37,577 nt of DNA, taken from contig JANWXD010000008.1 of NCBI GenBank assembly GCA_025055455.1, positions 79,086 through 116,662 of the forward strand, written 5' to 3'. The position numbers and the translations under genes are program-made. The DNA is from Bryobacteraceae bacterium (GTDB lineage: Bacteria > Acidobacteriota > Terriglobia > Bryobacterales > Bryobacteraceae). Below, piece by piece: positions 1 through 8,642 of this stretch; the stretch's first letter is position 1; the number at the start of each line of letters is the position of its first letter. The notes under the pieces are model-generated. The model saw only the letters and a list, made by a program, of their open reading frames with translations. It was not told the DNA's origin and did no database searches.

Positions 1-495
1 AGCCGAGCCATCGAGCGGGCTGGAGTCGTGCTGCCAGCTTACATCGGAGCCATGATCGCCGCCGCCATCATCCGGAACCTCGACGACCGCTTTGGCTTCG
101 CCCGGCTTGCGCAGCGCCAGGTGGAGGCGATCGCCAGTGTGGCGCTGAATCTGTTCATCGTGATGGCGCTGTTGACCCTGCGGCTGTGGGAGCTGGCGCA
201 TCTGGTCGCGCCCGCGCTGCTCATCCTGACCGCCCAAGTGGCGCTGACCTGGCTGGTGGCGGCCACGCTCACGTTCCGCATCCTGGGCCGGCGCTACGAG
301 TCCGCCCTCATGACCGCCGGCTACGTGGGCTTCATGGTGGGCACCACGGCGAATGCTCTGGCGGCCATGCAGGTCCTGGCGGAAAAATACGGCCCCGCGC
401 CGCGCGCTTTCCTCGTGGTGAGCTTGGTGGGAGCGTTCCTGATCGATTTCGCCAATTCGCTGGTGATCACCGCTCTGGCGAACCTGGTGCGCTGA
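1..495 (+). CDS. gltS: Sodium/glutamate symporter GltS, C-terminal part (cut by window edge)
   Basis: The frame is open from base 1 and ends in TGA at 493-495, so only about 164 C-terminal residues are present. GltS imports glutamate with sodium across the inner membrane. The visible part has four to five hydrophobic helices. It carries the family's conserved C-terminal block: GFMVGTTANALAAM, then a KYGPAPRAFLVV stretch, then GAFLIDFANSLVI, the re-entrant loop and last helix of GltS proteins. The gene converges on the DAACS symporter, with 19 bases between the stop codons. No operon partner is visible because the upstream part lies outside the window. Family assignment is secure from these motifs; glutamate as substrate is inferred from the family. 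Confidence 0.88.
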   Translation, partial: SRAIERAGVVLPAYIGAMIAAAIIRNLDDRFGFARLAQRQVEAIASVALNLFIVMALLTLRLWELAHLVAPALLILTAQVALTWLVAATLTFRILGRRYESALMTAGYVGFMVGTTANALAAMQVLAEKYGPAPRAFLVVSLVGAFLIDFANSLVITALANLVR

Positions 496-506
496 GGGCC
501 GCCGGC

Positions 507-522
507 GCCGTTAGCTAACGGC
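507..522. repeat. 16-bp perfect palindrome between convergent transporter genes
   Basis: GCCGTTAGCTAACGGC reads the same on both strands. It lies between the gltS stop (495) and overlaps the stop codon of the converging symporter (515-517). As RNA it could form a 6-bp stem with an AGCT loop from either strand, which would suit a weak bidirectional terminator. There is no T-run after it on either strand, so a protein-binding site is equally possible. Confidence 0.35.
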
Positions 523-1822
523 CCGCACGGATTTCAACCAGCTTTTCCGACCGGGCAATGCACAAGGCGGTCGCCACGTCGCCGATCACGTTCAGCGTGG
601 TGCGGCACATGTCCAGCAGGCGGTCTACGCCCAGAATCAGCGCGATGCCCTGGGCCGGCACATTCACGGTCTGCAACACCAGCGCCAGCAGCGGAATCGA
701 GCCCGCCGGCACGCCCGCCGCGCCGATGGCCGTGATCACAGCCAAAACCAGAACCACGATTTGGTCAGCGAGCGAGAGGGACACGCCGAAGACCTGCGCC
801 AGGAACAGAACCGTGACGCCTTCGAACAGCGCGGTGCCGTGCATGTTGGCCGTCGCCCCCAGCGGCAGCACGAAGCCCGAGACGGACCGTGGGATGCCCA
901 GCGTGGTCTCGCTGACGCGCAGACTGGTGGGCAGCGTGGCGTTGGAGGAGCTCGTGGAAAAGGCGGTGATCATGATGACCCAGACGCTGCGGAAAAACCG
1001 GACCGGCGATTCGCGGGCGAGCACGCGCACCAATACCGAAATCGTGCCGAACAAGTGAACGCACAGGCCGGCGACTACCACAATCACGTACAGGGCCAGG
1101 GCCCGGAGCAGGCCGAGGCCGAAGCGCGAAGCGGTAGCGAACACGAGCATCCCCACGCCCAGCGGGGCGAGCTTCATGACGAAGCCGATGATACGAACCA
1201 TCACCTCCGCCACGGCTTCCAGCACGTCGCTGAGGGGGCGGGCTTTTTCGGCCGGTAGTCGGGCCAGCGCCGCGCCGAACACCAAAGCGAAGAAGATCAG
1301 CGCCAAGAAGTCGCCCCGTGCCGCCGCGTCGAGCGGGTTGCGCGGGACAATGTTGATGAAGGTCGTCAGGCCGAAACCGGCGAAACCGGCCACCGTCTTC
1401 TCGGCTGCCCCCCGGTATTCGGCCAGCACCTGCTCGGTCACTGCCGGAGGGAGACCCGCGCCCGGCCGGACCGTGTTGACCAGCACCAACCCCAACGTGG
1501 CCGCCAGCGCAGTCCCTACCAGGAAAAGTGCCAGCGTCTTGCCGAGGATCGGGCCCAGGCGGTGCAGTTGTCCGAGCTGCGCCACACCCAACACCATCGT
1601 CGAAAAGATGAGCGGGACCACGACCATAAACAGCATCCGGAGCCAGACTTGTCCCACGGGCTCGGCCACGTTGCGGACGATCCACACCAGGTGCGGGTGA
1701 CCTCCGGCGAAGCTATTCGCCGCAAGACCGAGAACCACGCCGGCGACCAGCGCCAGAAAGATCAGGCGGGTCGGAATGAAGGCCGCATCGGCTGCTTTGG
1801 GGGCGTCTCCGGGGCGTGTCAC
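515..1822 (-). CDS. Dicarboxylate/amino acid:cation symporter (DAACS family, GltP/DctA-like)
   Basis: This 435-residue polytopic inner-membrane protein is of normal length for the DAACS family, which imports dicarboxylates or acidic and neutral amino acids with protons or sodium. The serine-rich re-entrant loop FSTSSSNATLPTSL is present, followed by LPLGATANMHGTALFE, the substrate/cation site of TM7, and a glycine-rich AAGVPAGSIPLL hairpin. The C-terminal block GVDRLLDMCRTTLNVIGD contains the conserved Asp, Arg and Asn residues that hold the substrate amino and carboxyl groups. The start is GTG at 1822 without a clear Shine-Dalgarno sequence; no better start is available. The substrate cannot be fixed from sequence. 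It converges with gltS, another glutamate-type carrier of unrelated fold. Confidence 0.88.
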   Translation of the reverse strand: MTRPGDAPKAADAAFIPTRLIFLALVAGVVLGLAANSFAGGHPHLVWIVRNVAEPVGQVWLRMLFMVVVPLIFSTMVLGVAQLGQLHRLGPILGKTLALFLVGTALAATLGLVLVNTVRPGAGLPPAVTEQVLAEYRGAAEKTVAGFAGFGLTTFINIVPRNPLDAAARGDFLALIFFALVFGAALARLPAEKARPLSDVLEAVAEVMVRIIGFVMKLAPLGVGMLVFATASRFGLGLLRALALYVIVVVAGLCVHLFGTISVLVRVLARESPVRFFRSVWVIMITAFSTSSSNATLPTSLRVSETTLGIPRSVSGFVLPLGATANMHGTALFEGVTVLFLAQVFGVSLSLADQIVVLVLAVITAIGAAGVPAGSIPLLALVLQTVNVPAQGIALILGVDRLLDMCRTTLNVIGDVATALCIARSEKLVEIRAGR

Positions 1823-1927
1823 GCCGTAACGCTGCTCCGCTGGGCTTCGGCGAAAAGCGTAGTGTAGCAGAGGCGCGGGGCTTCCCTCCCTCGAGCGAAC
1901 GAATCCGACCAGAACCGAGGCGGTGGC

Positions 1928-3274
1928 TCAGCCCCGTGACGACGACGCAGCCTGGAGCATCTCCCGCTCGATCCGTTCCACGTCGCGCTTCATGAACAAG
2001 ACTGCCGCGGCCAGCAGCAACACTGCCGCCAGCAGGTACACGCTGGAGGTCAGCGCAATCGCCAGTCCCAGGCTTTCCCGCTGGGCGATCAGTCCGATGA
2101 TGACCGGCGCGGTCCCGCCACCTCCCAACCAGCCCACGCAGTTCATGAAGCCCGCAGCGGTTCCCCGTGCTTCGGGTGGCATCACGTCGTAGACCGAGGC
2201 GAAGATGTTGGCGTCGTAGAGGCCCTTGAACAAGCCCCAGGCGGTGAGAGCGGCCACCAGAACGGCAACCGAGGGCGTCAGGCCGCACAGCGCCACGAAC
2301 GGAGCCCCGCCCAGCACACCGAGGGCCTGTACGAGCGGCCGGCCACGTGGCGTGCGCCGCCGCAGCGCATCCGCCATCCAGCCGCCGAGAGGAGAGCCGA
2401 CCATGCTCGCCAACTGGACGAAAAGCGTCGCGGTCAGCCCCGCCATGGCCAAGCTCATCTGAAAACGGTCGTAGAGAAACTTGGGCATCCAGGACAGCAA
2501 CACCACCGCGACGAAATTGGCGCAAACGAAAGCACCCATGAGCAGCAGCGCGCTGGGGGTCCGCGCGAGCACTCGGAAAAACTCGGAAAGCGGCAGACTC
2601 GCCCGAAGAGGCGTTGCGCCCGCTCCCGCCTCCGCACGGTCCGCCGCACCCCGGGGCGCTTCGTGGAGGAAACGATGGAGGACTACGCCGAGCAGGATTC
2701 CGAGGGCGCCGAAGACGATGAAGGACCAGCGCCAGCCGTACCGCTGGCCGATCCATCCGGCAAAGAAGCCGCCTCCGATAGTGCCGACGTAGACGCTGGT
2801 TTGATGCAGTCCCATGGCGCGCGAGCGCGTGGCTTTGCCGTGGTAATCGCTGATCAAGGACATGGAGGCGGGATAGTAAAACGTTTCTCCCAATCCTTCC
2901 GCGGCGCGAAACAACAGGAGGTGGCGAAAATTACGCGACAGGGCAGTGAGGGCGCAGATCAGGCTCCAGATGTGGAGTCCGGCCAGGATCGCCGTCTTGC
3001 GGCGCACGCGGTCCACCACGTAGCCGGCCAGCGGGGCCGCGAGTCCGTAGGTCCAGGCGAAGGATGAGCCCAGCAGCCCGAGCTCGACGGGGCTGAGCCC
3101 CATCTCCTGTTCGAGGAGAGGAAAAACCGAGAAGATGGCCTGCCGGTCCGCGTAGTTGAAAAACGAGATCCACCACAGCATGGCCACGAGGTACCACTTG
3201 TAACGGGGCGACGGCGGGCGCCAAGAAGCACCCGACTCCGGTTTGCCCGGCAAGGGCTGGCCGTCCCGCTTCAT
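1928..3274 (-). CDS. MFS transporter (ACS-like), coupled to FCD regulator
   Basis: The 448-residue, 12-helix major facilitator resembles anion:cation symporter family members that import sugar acids, acidic sugars and similar anions. The N-terminus has the typical opening WISFFNYADRQAIFSVFP and the loop 2-3 motif GYVVDRVRRK. A second copy of that motif, GGWMADALRRR, follows the central loop. The frame extends further upstream, but ATG at 3274 is chosen because it overlaps the regulator's TGA as ATGA (3271-3274), a translational-coupling arrangement. Cotranscription with an FCD-type regulator, and divergence from a TonB receptor plus a sialidase-like enzyme, suggest that it carries the released product inward. 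The substrate is inference only. Confidence 0.85.
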   Translation of the reverse strand: MKRDGQPLPGKPESGASWRPPSPRYKWYLVAMLWWISFFNYADRQAIFSVFPLLEQEMGLSPVELGLLGSSFAWTYGLAAPLAGYVVDRVRRKTAILAGLHIWSLICALTALSRNFRHLLLFRAAEGLGETFYYPASMSLISDYHGKATRSRAMGLHQTSVYVGTIGGGFFAGWIGQRYGWRWSFIVFGALGILLGVVLHRFLHEAPRGAADRAEAGAGATPLRASLPLSEFFRVLARTPSALLLMGAFVCANFVAVVLLSWMPKFLYDRFQMSLAMAGLTATLFVQLASMVGSPLGGWMADALRRRTPRGRPLVQALGVLGGAPFVALCGLTPSVAVLVAALTAWGLFKGLYDANIFASVYDVMPPEARGTAAGFMNCVGWLGGGGTAPVIIGLIAQRESLGLAIALTSSVYLLAAVLLLAAAVLFMKRDVERIEREMLQAASSSRG

Positions 3275-4032
3275 TGGGACCGTCCCGGGGCCGCCAATGG
3301 CGCGGTGAGCAGATCCTGCAACTCCGACTCCCGCTGCCATTGGTCGAACAACTCGAGCCGTTCCTGAAGGCTGGCGCGGATGTGCTCGCCGAGCAGTTGC
3401 GCGGCTCGCTCCCCGTCGCCCGACATCAAGGCCTCTACGATCCCAGAGTGATACTGATAGATCCGCTCGAGCAGGGCCGCATCATGTCCCGGCCGCTCGA
3501 AGGAAAAGATCCGCGTCAACAGCCGCGTGTCGGTGACGAGCTTCATCAGCCGGCGGTTTGACGCCCCACGCAGGAGCAGCAGGTGAAACTTCATGTCGGC
3601 GGAGAGGAACTCCTCCATCTCCATCTCGTTGAGCCGCTCGCGCCCAGAGGTGCGCAACAGGTCCGCGAAAGCCCGGATACGTTCGCACAGCTCGCGCAGA
3701 AGGCCGCGATCGGCTGGCGGCAAGCCGCGGCAGGCCGCTTTGCGCACGGCGTAGACCTCGAGCGCCTCCCGCAGCTCGTAGAGTTCCACAATGTCGTCCC
3801 GTTCCAGGCTGGTCACCACCACACGACCTCCAGGGGCGTGCTCCAGCCAGCCTTCCGCCAGCAACTGGTGGATGGCCTCCCGGATCGGAGTGCGGCTCAT
3901 GCGCGTCTCGCGGGCGAGCGCCAGTTCCGACAGCGTGGTTCCCGGACGGATCATCCCGGAGAGAATGCGGTGCTGGATATAGTGGTACGCCTTGCGCCGC
4001 AAGCTTTCGTCTTTTCGCCGGGCGCTAGCCAT
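3271..4032 (-). CDS. GntR-family transcriptional regulator, FCD (FadR-type) subfamily
   Basis: From ATG at 4032 the protein has 253 residues, normal for the subfamily. Residues 10-76 form the winged helix-turn-helix, with the recognition region MSRTPIREAIHQLLAEGWLE. Residues about 83-230 form the helical FCD ligand domain. Its metal site is visible as Asp146, His150, His195 and His217, implying a small carboxylate or sugar-acid effector bound through a metal. The frame stays open upstream to 4356, but that extension runs through the intergenic promoters and the TonB receptor start and is not protein-like, so 4032 is preferred. The gene is coupled to the MFS transporter and divergent from the TonB receptor. 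It probably represses both by binding between them. Confidence 0.88.
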   Translation of the reverse strand: MASARRKDESLRRKAYHYIQHRILSGMIRPGTTLSELALARETRMSRTPIREAIHQLLAEGWLEHAPGGRVVVTSLERDDIVELYELREALEVYAVRKAACRGLPPADRGLLRELCERIRAFADLLRTSGRERLNEMEMEEFLSADMKFHLLLLRGASNRRLMKLVTDTRLLTRIFSFERPGHDAALLERIYQYHSGIVEALMSGDGERAAQLLGEHIRASLQERLELFDQWQRESELQDLLTAPLAAPGRSQ

Positions 4033-4078
4033 GAGCCTGGAATCGTCCCAGCGGGAAGTTGGCGGAGGAAAATTCGGG

Positions 4079-4107
4079 TTGACAGACAGGGCGAGCCTGC
4101 ATACAAT
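4079..4107 (+). promoter_or_regulatory. Sigma70-type promoter for the TonB receptor
   Basis: TTGACA at 4079-4084, a 17-base spacer, then TACAAT at 4102-4107. This is a perfect -35 and a 5/6 -10 at optimal spacing. It points towards the receptor start at 4196, which carries GGAGGT at 4185-4190. In such a GC-rich window the match is unlikely to be chance. Confidence 0.7.
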
Positions 4108-4113
4108 AAGTAT
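4101..4113. promoter_or_regulatory. Candidate operator for the FCD regulator
   Basis: ATAC-AATAA-GTAT is an inverted repeat with 4-bp arms and a 5-bp centre. The right arm extends into GTATAC, a core common in FCD-GntR operators. It covers the -10 elements of both divergent promoters, so a bound dimer would block both. Assignment to the neighbouring regulator is inference from position. Confidence 0.5.
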
Positions 4114-4137
4114 ACACTTGGCGTGCGCCCGGTACAA
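4109..4137 (-). promoter_or_regulatory. Candidate promoter for the FCD regulator-MFS operon
   Basis: Read on the minus strand: TTGTAC (4137-4132), a 17-base spacer, TATACT (4114-4109). The -10 is good and the -35 weak. It directs transcription towards the regulator start at 4032. Its -10 lies one base from the -10 of the opposite promoter, so the two should compete for polymerase. Confidence 0.5.
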
Positions 4138-4184
4138 GCGCGCTCCGTCGCGTCGCCGGCTCGCGCGCAAGCTCGTCCGAACGT

Positions 4185-4190
4185 GGAGGT
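4185..4190 (+). promoter_or_regulatory. Ribosome binding site of the TonB receptor
   Basis: GGAGGT lies 5 bases before ATG 4196. It decides this start over ATG codons further upstream in the same frame, which would translate the promoter and operator. Confidence 0.75.
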
Positions 4191-4195
4191 GCGTC

Positions 4196-7100
4196 ATGGG
4201 AGCGAAACCCAAGATCCTTCGGAGCGGCATCGTCCTGATCGCCTGCGCCGGCGCCACGCTGGCGCAAGTCACCACCGGGACCATCACCGGCCGCGTCACC
4301 GACCCCAGCGGCGCGGCGGTGCCCAAGGCGGAAGTGACGGTGACGGAACAAAACACCGGCCTGAGTCAGCGGACGGAAACGGGAGACACCGGCCGGTACA
4401 CGGTTCCGCTGTTGAAACCGGGAACGTATACGGTCACCGTCAAGGCGCCGGGTTTTTCGACGAGCGTGCGCCGCGACCTGATCCTGCAAATCCAGCAGAC
4501 TCTCGACGTCGACGTCCAGCTGGCCGTCGGAGAGGTCGCCCAGGAGATCACCGTCTTCGGGGGCGCGCCGTTGGTGCAGACTTCGACCTCGGACGTCGGC
4601 AACGTCATTCCCATGGACCGCATCCAGCAGCTGCCGCTCAACGGGAGGAATTTTTCCCAGTTGGCCTTGCTGGCCCCGGGCACGAACCCCGGCCCGGTGG
4701 GCGGCATCCGGACGCAAGGCGCCGGCAACGAGACCCAGAGGGCCGGTGCGGAGATCATCGCCAACGGCGGCCGCGGCAGCTTCACCAACTTCATGATCGA
4801 CGGCATTGACAATCGCGACCAGACCGTGGCCACGATCAAGGTCTTCCCTGCCGTTGAGGCCATCTATGAGTTCAAGATCCAGACGAGCAATTACGATGCG
4901 GAGTTTGCCGGCGGCGGCGCCGTGGTCAACGTAATCACTCGCTCCGGCTCGAACCAGTTCCACGGTTCGGTGTTCGAATTCTTGCGTAATTCCAAGCTGG
5001 ACGCCCGGCGCTTCTTCGACCCGGGCAAGCCGGGCTTCCGCCACAACCAGTTCGGATTCGCCCTCGGCGGGCCTATCGTGCGCAACAAGACTTTCTTTTT
5101 CGGCGACTATGCTGGCTTCCGCTCCCGCCGCGAGGAAACGTTCCTGCTGTCGGTGCCGTCGGTGCCCGAACGCAGCGGCGACTTCTCGCAGAGCCCGAAC
5201 CGCATCTTCGATCCCCTGACGTTCGACCCAGCCACCGGCACGCGTCAACCGTTTGCCGGTAACCGCATCCCGGCATCCCGCATCGATCCTGTGGCCAACC
5301 GTCTGGTGGCTCTTTGGCCGCTGCCGAACCTGCCAGCGCGCCGCAACAACTTCGTGCACACGCCCCTGCGGGCGGTGACCCAGGACCAGTTCGACGTGCG
5401 AGTGGATCACAATCTGTCGTCCAAAGACAATTTCTTTGCCCGGGTCACTTATGGCCGCGCGTTGGTGCGCTGGCCGGCGACGCCCGCCTTCCGGGACGGC
5501 CAGCCCAATCCTCCGGCGTTCATGATCGTGGGCACGTCGCCCCGGAACAACGACGCCCCCAGCTTCCAGGCCACGTGGCAGGAAACGCACGTATTCAACC
5601 CGACCTTGGTGAATCACTTCGCCGTGGGCTACACGCGGCTCGTGCTGCGCGCCACGCCACTCGACTTCGGACAGAACACGGCGGAGCGGCTGGGGTTGCG
5701 GGGCGCCAACACCGAGCCGATCGGCTCCTCGATGGCCAACCTCAACGTCGCCGGCATTCAGGCCATTACGCCCAGCAGCTTCGTGCCGCTGATTGCACCT
5801 CAGAACACTTGGCAGATCAACGACACGTTAGCCTGGACGCGGGGCGCGCATTCGCTCAAATTCGGCTTCAGCGTCATCCGGAACAATTTTGGATTCTTCC
5901 AGCTCCGGGCGCCCGCCGGGGCGTTGGACTTCGGCGGGGTCTACACCAACAATCCGGCCAGTCCCGGGGGCACGGGCGAGGGGTTCGCCGATTTCCTGCT
6001 CGGTCTGCCCAACGGCTCGACCAAATCCACTTTCACGCGGGGCACACCGCACGTCTTCTACACCGAGTTCGGGGCCTTCGTCCAGGACAACTGGAAAGTC
6101 CACCCCAGGCTCACCCTGAACCTGGGCCTTCGGTATGACCTTTTCACCTCGCCGTATGAAAAGTACGACCGCCAGTCGAACTTCAATCCGCGCACGGCCA
6201 GCATCGATCTGGCAGGCACGGGCGGCATCTCGCGCGGGATCTTGGACGTGCGGACCAACAACTTCGGCCCGCGCGTGGGGTTCGCCTGGACGTTGACGCC
6301 GCGCACGGTGCTCCGCAGCGCCTGGGGTCTGTTTTTCTTCAACGAGCAAGGCACGGGCTCCTCGGCCCGGCTGTTCATCAATTTCCCGTTCGCCGCGGAA
6401 TATTCCGTCTCGTGCAGCGCGACTGCGCCCTGCTTGCGCACGCAGGATGGCATTCCGCTGCCCGCGCAGGCGCAGCCCATCGCGGTCTACATCCCGACAG
6501 CCAACGAGACCTCCAACATGCAGCAGTGGAACCTGACGCTGGAACGGCAACTTTCGGAGACGTTGGTTGTCCGGGCCGCCTACGTGGCTTCCAAAGGCAC
6601 CCACTTGTTCATCGCGCTCGACGAAAACGTGGCGGTCCCCGGACCCGGGCCCATCGCGCCGCGGCGGCCGTTCCCCGCCTACTCGACCATTTCGGCTTGG
6701 GAGCCTCGGGGCAATTCCAGCTTCCAGTCGTTGCAGCTGTCTTCGGAAAAGCGCATGTCCCACGGCTTGTCTTTCCTGGTGTCCTACACGTGGGGACGCT
6801 CGCTCGACTATGGCGCCGGCGGCAATTCCTCGGACGGCGACCCGCGCATCAACATCCAAAATCCGCGCAATCTGCGGGCCGACCGGGGGCTTTCCAACTT
6901 CGATTACCGGCACCGGCTGAGCATCGGCTATATCTTCGAACTCCCGTTCGGCCGGGGCCGCCGATGGATGCACTCGGCTCCGGCGGTCGTGGAGCAGGTT
7001 CTGGGCGGTTGGCAACTGAACGGCATCGTCACCGCGCAATCGGGGGCTCCCACCACGCCCGTGCTCGCTACGCCGACAGCCAACACCGGCACCTTCACCC

Positions 7101-7444
7101 GTCCCAACCGCGTCTGTGACGGGAACCTGCCGGAAGCGCAACAAACGGTCGAGCGCTTCTTCGACATCGGCTGCTTCGTCAACCCGCCGGCCTTTCAGTT
7201 CGGCAACAGCGGACGCAACATCATCATCGGGCCGGGGCTGGCTACCTGGGACTTCGCCGCCCAGAAAAACTTCCGATTGACCGAACGAGTGGGACTCGAG
7301 TTCCGAGGCGAATTCTTCAATCTGTTCAACCGCGCCAACTTCGGGCTGCCGAACCGCTTTATCGGCTCCCGCGCGGCCGGAACGATTACGCGGGTGATCA
7401 CGAACGCTCGCGAAATTCAATTCGCGCTGCGACTGCGCTTCTGA
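4196..7444 (+). CDS. TonB-dependent outer-membrane receptor, Oar-like with carboxypeptidase-regulatory domain
   Basis: The start at 4196 gives 1082 residues. Residues 1-23 are a signal peptide ending ATLAQ. Residues about 27-110 are a carboxypeptidase-regulatory (beta-sandwich) domain, opening GTITGRVTDPSGAAVPKA. A plug domain follows, with the conserved QLPLNGRNFSQL and FMIDGIDNRDQ motifs. The rest is a 22-strand-type barrel with GSVFEFLRNSKLDAR and many alternating aromatic strands, ending in LRLRF, an outer-membrane insertion signal. Such Oar-like receptors are greatly expanded in Acidobacteriota and import oligosaccharides or other large ligands with TonB energy. It is divergent from the FCD regulator and has its own promoter. 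The sialidase-like gene follows 22 bases downstream, so the two are probably cotranscribed. The ligand is unknown. Confidence 0.92.
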   Translation: MGAKPKILRSGIVLIACAGATLAQVTTGTITGRVTDPSGAAVPKAEVTVTEQNTGLSQRTETGDTGRYTVPLLKPGTYTVTVKAPGFSTSVRRDLILQIQQTLDVDVQLAVGEVAQEITVFGGAPLVQTSTSDVGNVIPMDRIQQLPLNGRNFSQLALLAPGTNPGPVGGIRTQGAGNETQRAGAEIIANGGRGSFTNFMIDGIDNRDQTVATIKVFPAVEAIYEFKIQTSNYDAEFAGGGAVVNVITRSGSNQFHGSVFEFLRNSKLDARRFFDPGKPGFRHNQFGFALGGPIVRNKTFFFGDYAGFRSRREETFLLSVPSVPERSGDFSQSPNRIFDPLTFDPATGTRQPFAGNRIPASRIDPVANRLVALWPLPNLPARRNNFVHTPLRAVTQDQFDVRVDHNLSSKDNFFARVTYGRALVRWPATPAFRDGQPNPPAFMIVGTSPRNNDAPSFQATWQETHVFNPTLVNHFAVGYTRLVLRATPLDFGQNTAERLGLRGANTEPIGSSMANLNVAGIQAITPSSFVPLIAPQNTWQINDTLAWTRGAHSLKFGFSVIRNNFGFFQLRAPAGALDFGGVYTNNPASPGGTGEGFADFLLGLPNGSTKSTFTRGTPHVFYTEFGAFVQDNWKVHPRLTLNLGLRYDLFTSPYEKYDRQSNFNPRTASIDLAGTGGISRGILDVRTNNFGPRVGFAWTLTPRTVLRSAWGLFFFNEQGTGSSARLFINFPFAAEYSVSCSATAPCLRTQDGIPLPAQAQPIAVYIPTANETSNMQQWNLTLERQLSETLVVRAAYVASKGTHLFIALDENVAVPGPGPIAPRRPFPAYSTISAWEPRGNSSFQSLQLSSEKRMSHGLSFLVSYTWGRSLDYGAGGNSSDGDPRINIQNPRNLRADRGLSNFDYRHRLSIGYIFELPFGRGRRWMHSAPAVVEQVLGGWQLNGIVTAQSGAPTTPVLATPTANTGTFTRPNRVCDGNLPEAQQTVERFFDIGCFVNPPAFQFGNSGRNIIIGPGLATWDFAAQKNFRLTERVGLEFRGEFFNLFNRANFGLPNRFIGSRAAGTITRVITNAREIQFALRLRF

Positions 7445-7466
7445 CGTTAGCCCGGGGGTCCGGCGT

Positions 7467-8558
7467 ATGCGCCACCCACAGCGGAGCGTGCGGCTGACGT
7501 TGGGTGCGGGGCTCGTTGCGATGCTTGTGGTGCCGCTCCAGGCCCAGCCCCTGCGCGAATTCGTGTTCGAGAAAGCCCCGTTCCCCTCCTGCCATGCCTC
7601 GACGCTCGTGGAGCTTCCCGACGGGGAGATCCTCGCCGCTTGGTTCGGGGGAACTGCCGAAGGGCGGCCCGATGTGGCGATCTGGGCAGCCCGACGAACC
7701 GCCTCCGGCTGGTCGCAGCCCATCGAGCTGGCGCGCGAGCCGGAAGTTCCCACGTGGAACCCGGTACTGTTCTACACCGCTGACGGCCGGTTGTGGCTGT
7801 ACTACAAGTTCGGGCCGAGCCCGCAAACTTGGACGGCGGCCCGCCGCGCGAGCGCGGACCACGGACGGACATGGTCCGCCATCGAGCACCTCCCCGCCGG
7901 ACTGTACGGTCCGATCCGCAGCAAGCCGCTGCTGCTGCCGGACGGGACGCTCGTCTCGGGCACGTCCGTCGAAAGCTACCGGTCGTGGGCTTGCTGGATC
8001 GAGCGCAGCGCCGACCATGGCCGGAGCTGGCAACGCATCGGCCCGATCACCGTCGCCCGGGACGTTCCCCGCCGGGATGCCGCCGGGCCGGCGCCCGCCG
8101 AAGTTCCCGGGTCCTCGGAATGGAAGCGGATCGACGGCATCATTCAACCGGCGGTCGTGCCGTTGGGCGGCAACCGATTGCGGTTCTACGCGCGGTCCAC
8201 GGCCAGTATCGGACGCATTTGCGTGGCCGATTCCTTCGACGACGGCCGCAGCTGGACGCAGGCCCGTCCGATCGACTTGCCCAACCCCAATGCCGCCGTG
8301 GACGCGATCCGCTTGGATGATGGCCGCATCGTGCTGATTTACAATCACAGCGACCGGGCGCGGACGCCCCTCAATCTGGCGGTGAGCCGCGACGGCGAGC
8401 GCTTCCGCAGCTTTTACACCCTCGAGGATCAGCCGGGCGAATATTCCTACCCCGCCCTGATTCAGGCGCGCAACGGCGACCTGCTGATCACCTACACCTG
8501 GAGGCGACAGCGGATCGCGTTTGTGCGGTTTCCGCTCGGGTTGGTGCCGGCGGAGTGA
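7467..8558 (+). CDS. Secreted sialidase-fold (BNR/Asp-box) protein
   Basis: The protein has 363 residues with a signal peptide of about 26 residues ending LQAQ. It is a six-bladed sialidase-type propeller: three Asp boxes are clear (SADHGRTW at 129-136, SADHGRSW at 181-188, SFDDGRSW near 250), and the BNR_2 family opening ILAAWFGGTAEG is present. Canonical GH33 sialidases have a FRIP motif and an arginine triad; no FRIP is visible, so true sialidase activity is doubtful. Related sialidase-fold enzymes act on other glycosidic bonds. It follows the TonB receptor by 22 bases, suggesting that it trims a ligand the receptor imports. The fold is confident; the reaction is not. Confidence 0.8.
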   Translation: MRHPQRSVRLTLGAGLVAMLVVPLQAQPLREFVFEKAPFPSCHASTLVELPDGEILAAWFGGTAEGRPDVAIWAARRTASGWSQPIELAREPEVPTWNPVLFYTADGRLWLYYKFGPSPQTWTAARRASADHGRTWSAIEHLPAGLYGPIRSKPLLLPDGTLVSGTSVESYRSWACWIERSADHGRSWQRIGPITVARDVPRRDAAGPAPAEVPGSSEWKRIDGIIQPAVVPLGGNRLRFYARSTASIGRICVADSFDDGRSWTQARPIDLPNPNAAVDAIRLDDGRIVLIYNHSDRARTPLNLAVSRDGERFRSFYTLEDQPGEYSYPALIQARNGDLLITYTWRRQRIAFVRFPLGLVPAE

Positions 8559-8642
8559 GGGAACGCTGACCGGCGAGGGCCGAGCGGATCCGAGGAAATA
8601 AGGGCCGCAGTTGGAGGGGTTTTTCGACGCCCCGAGCGGTGC

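Noticed and set aside
4025-5617. 530-residue minus-strand frame antisense to the TonB receptor
   Set aside because: No domain pattern; the composition is that of a complementary-strand shadow of the receptor.
5828-7753. 641-residue minus-strand frame antisense to the receptor and sialidase-like gene
   Set aside because: It crosses two clear plus-strand genes and lacks any motif.
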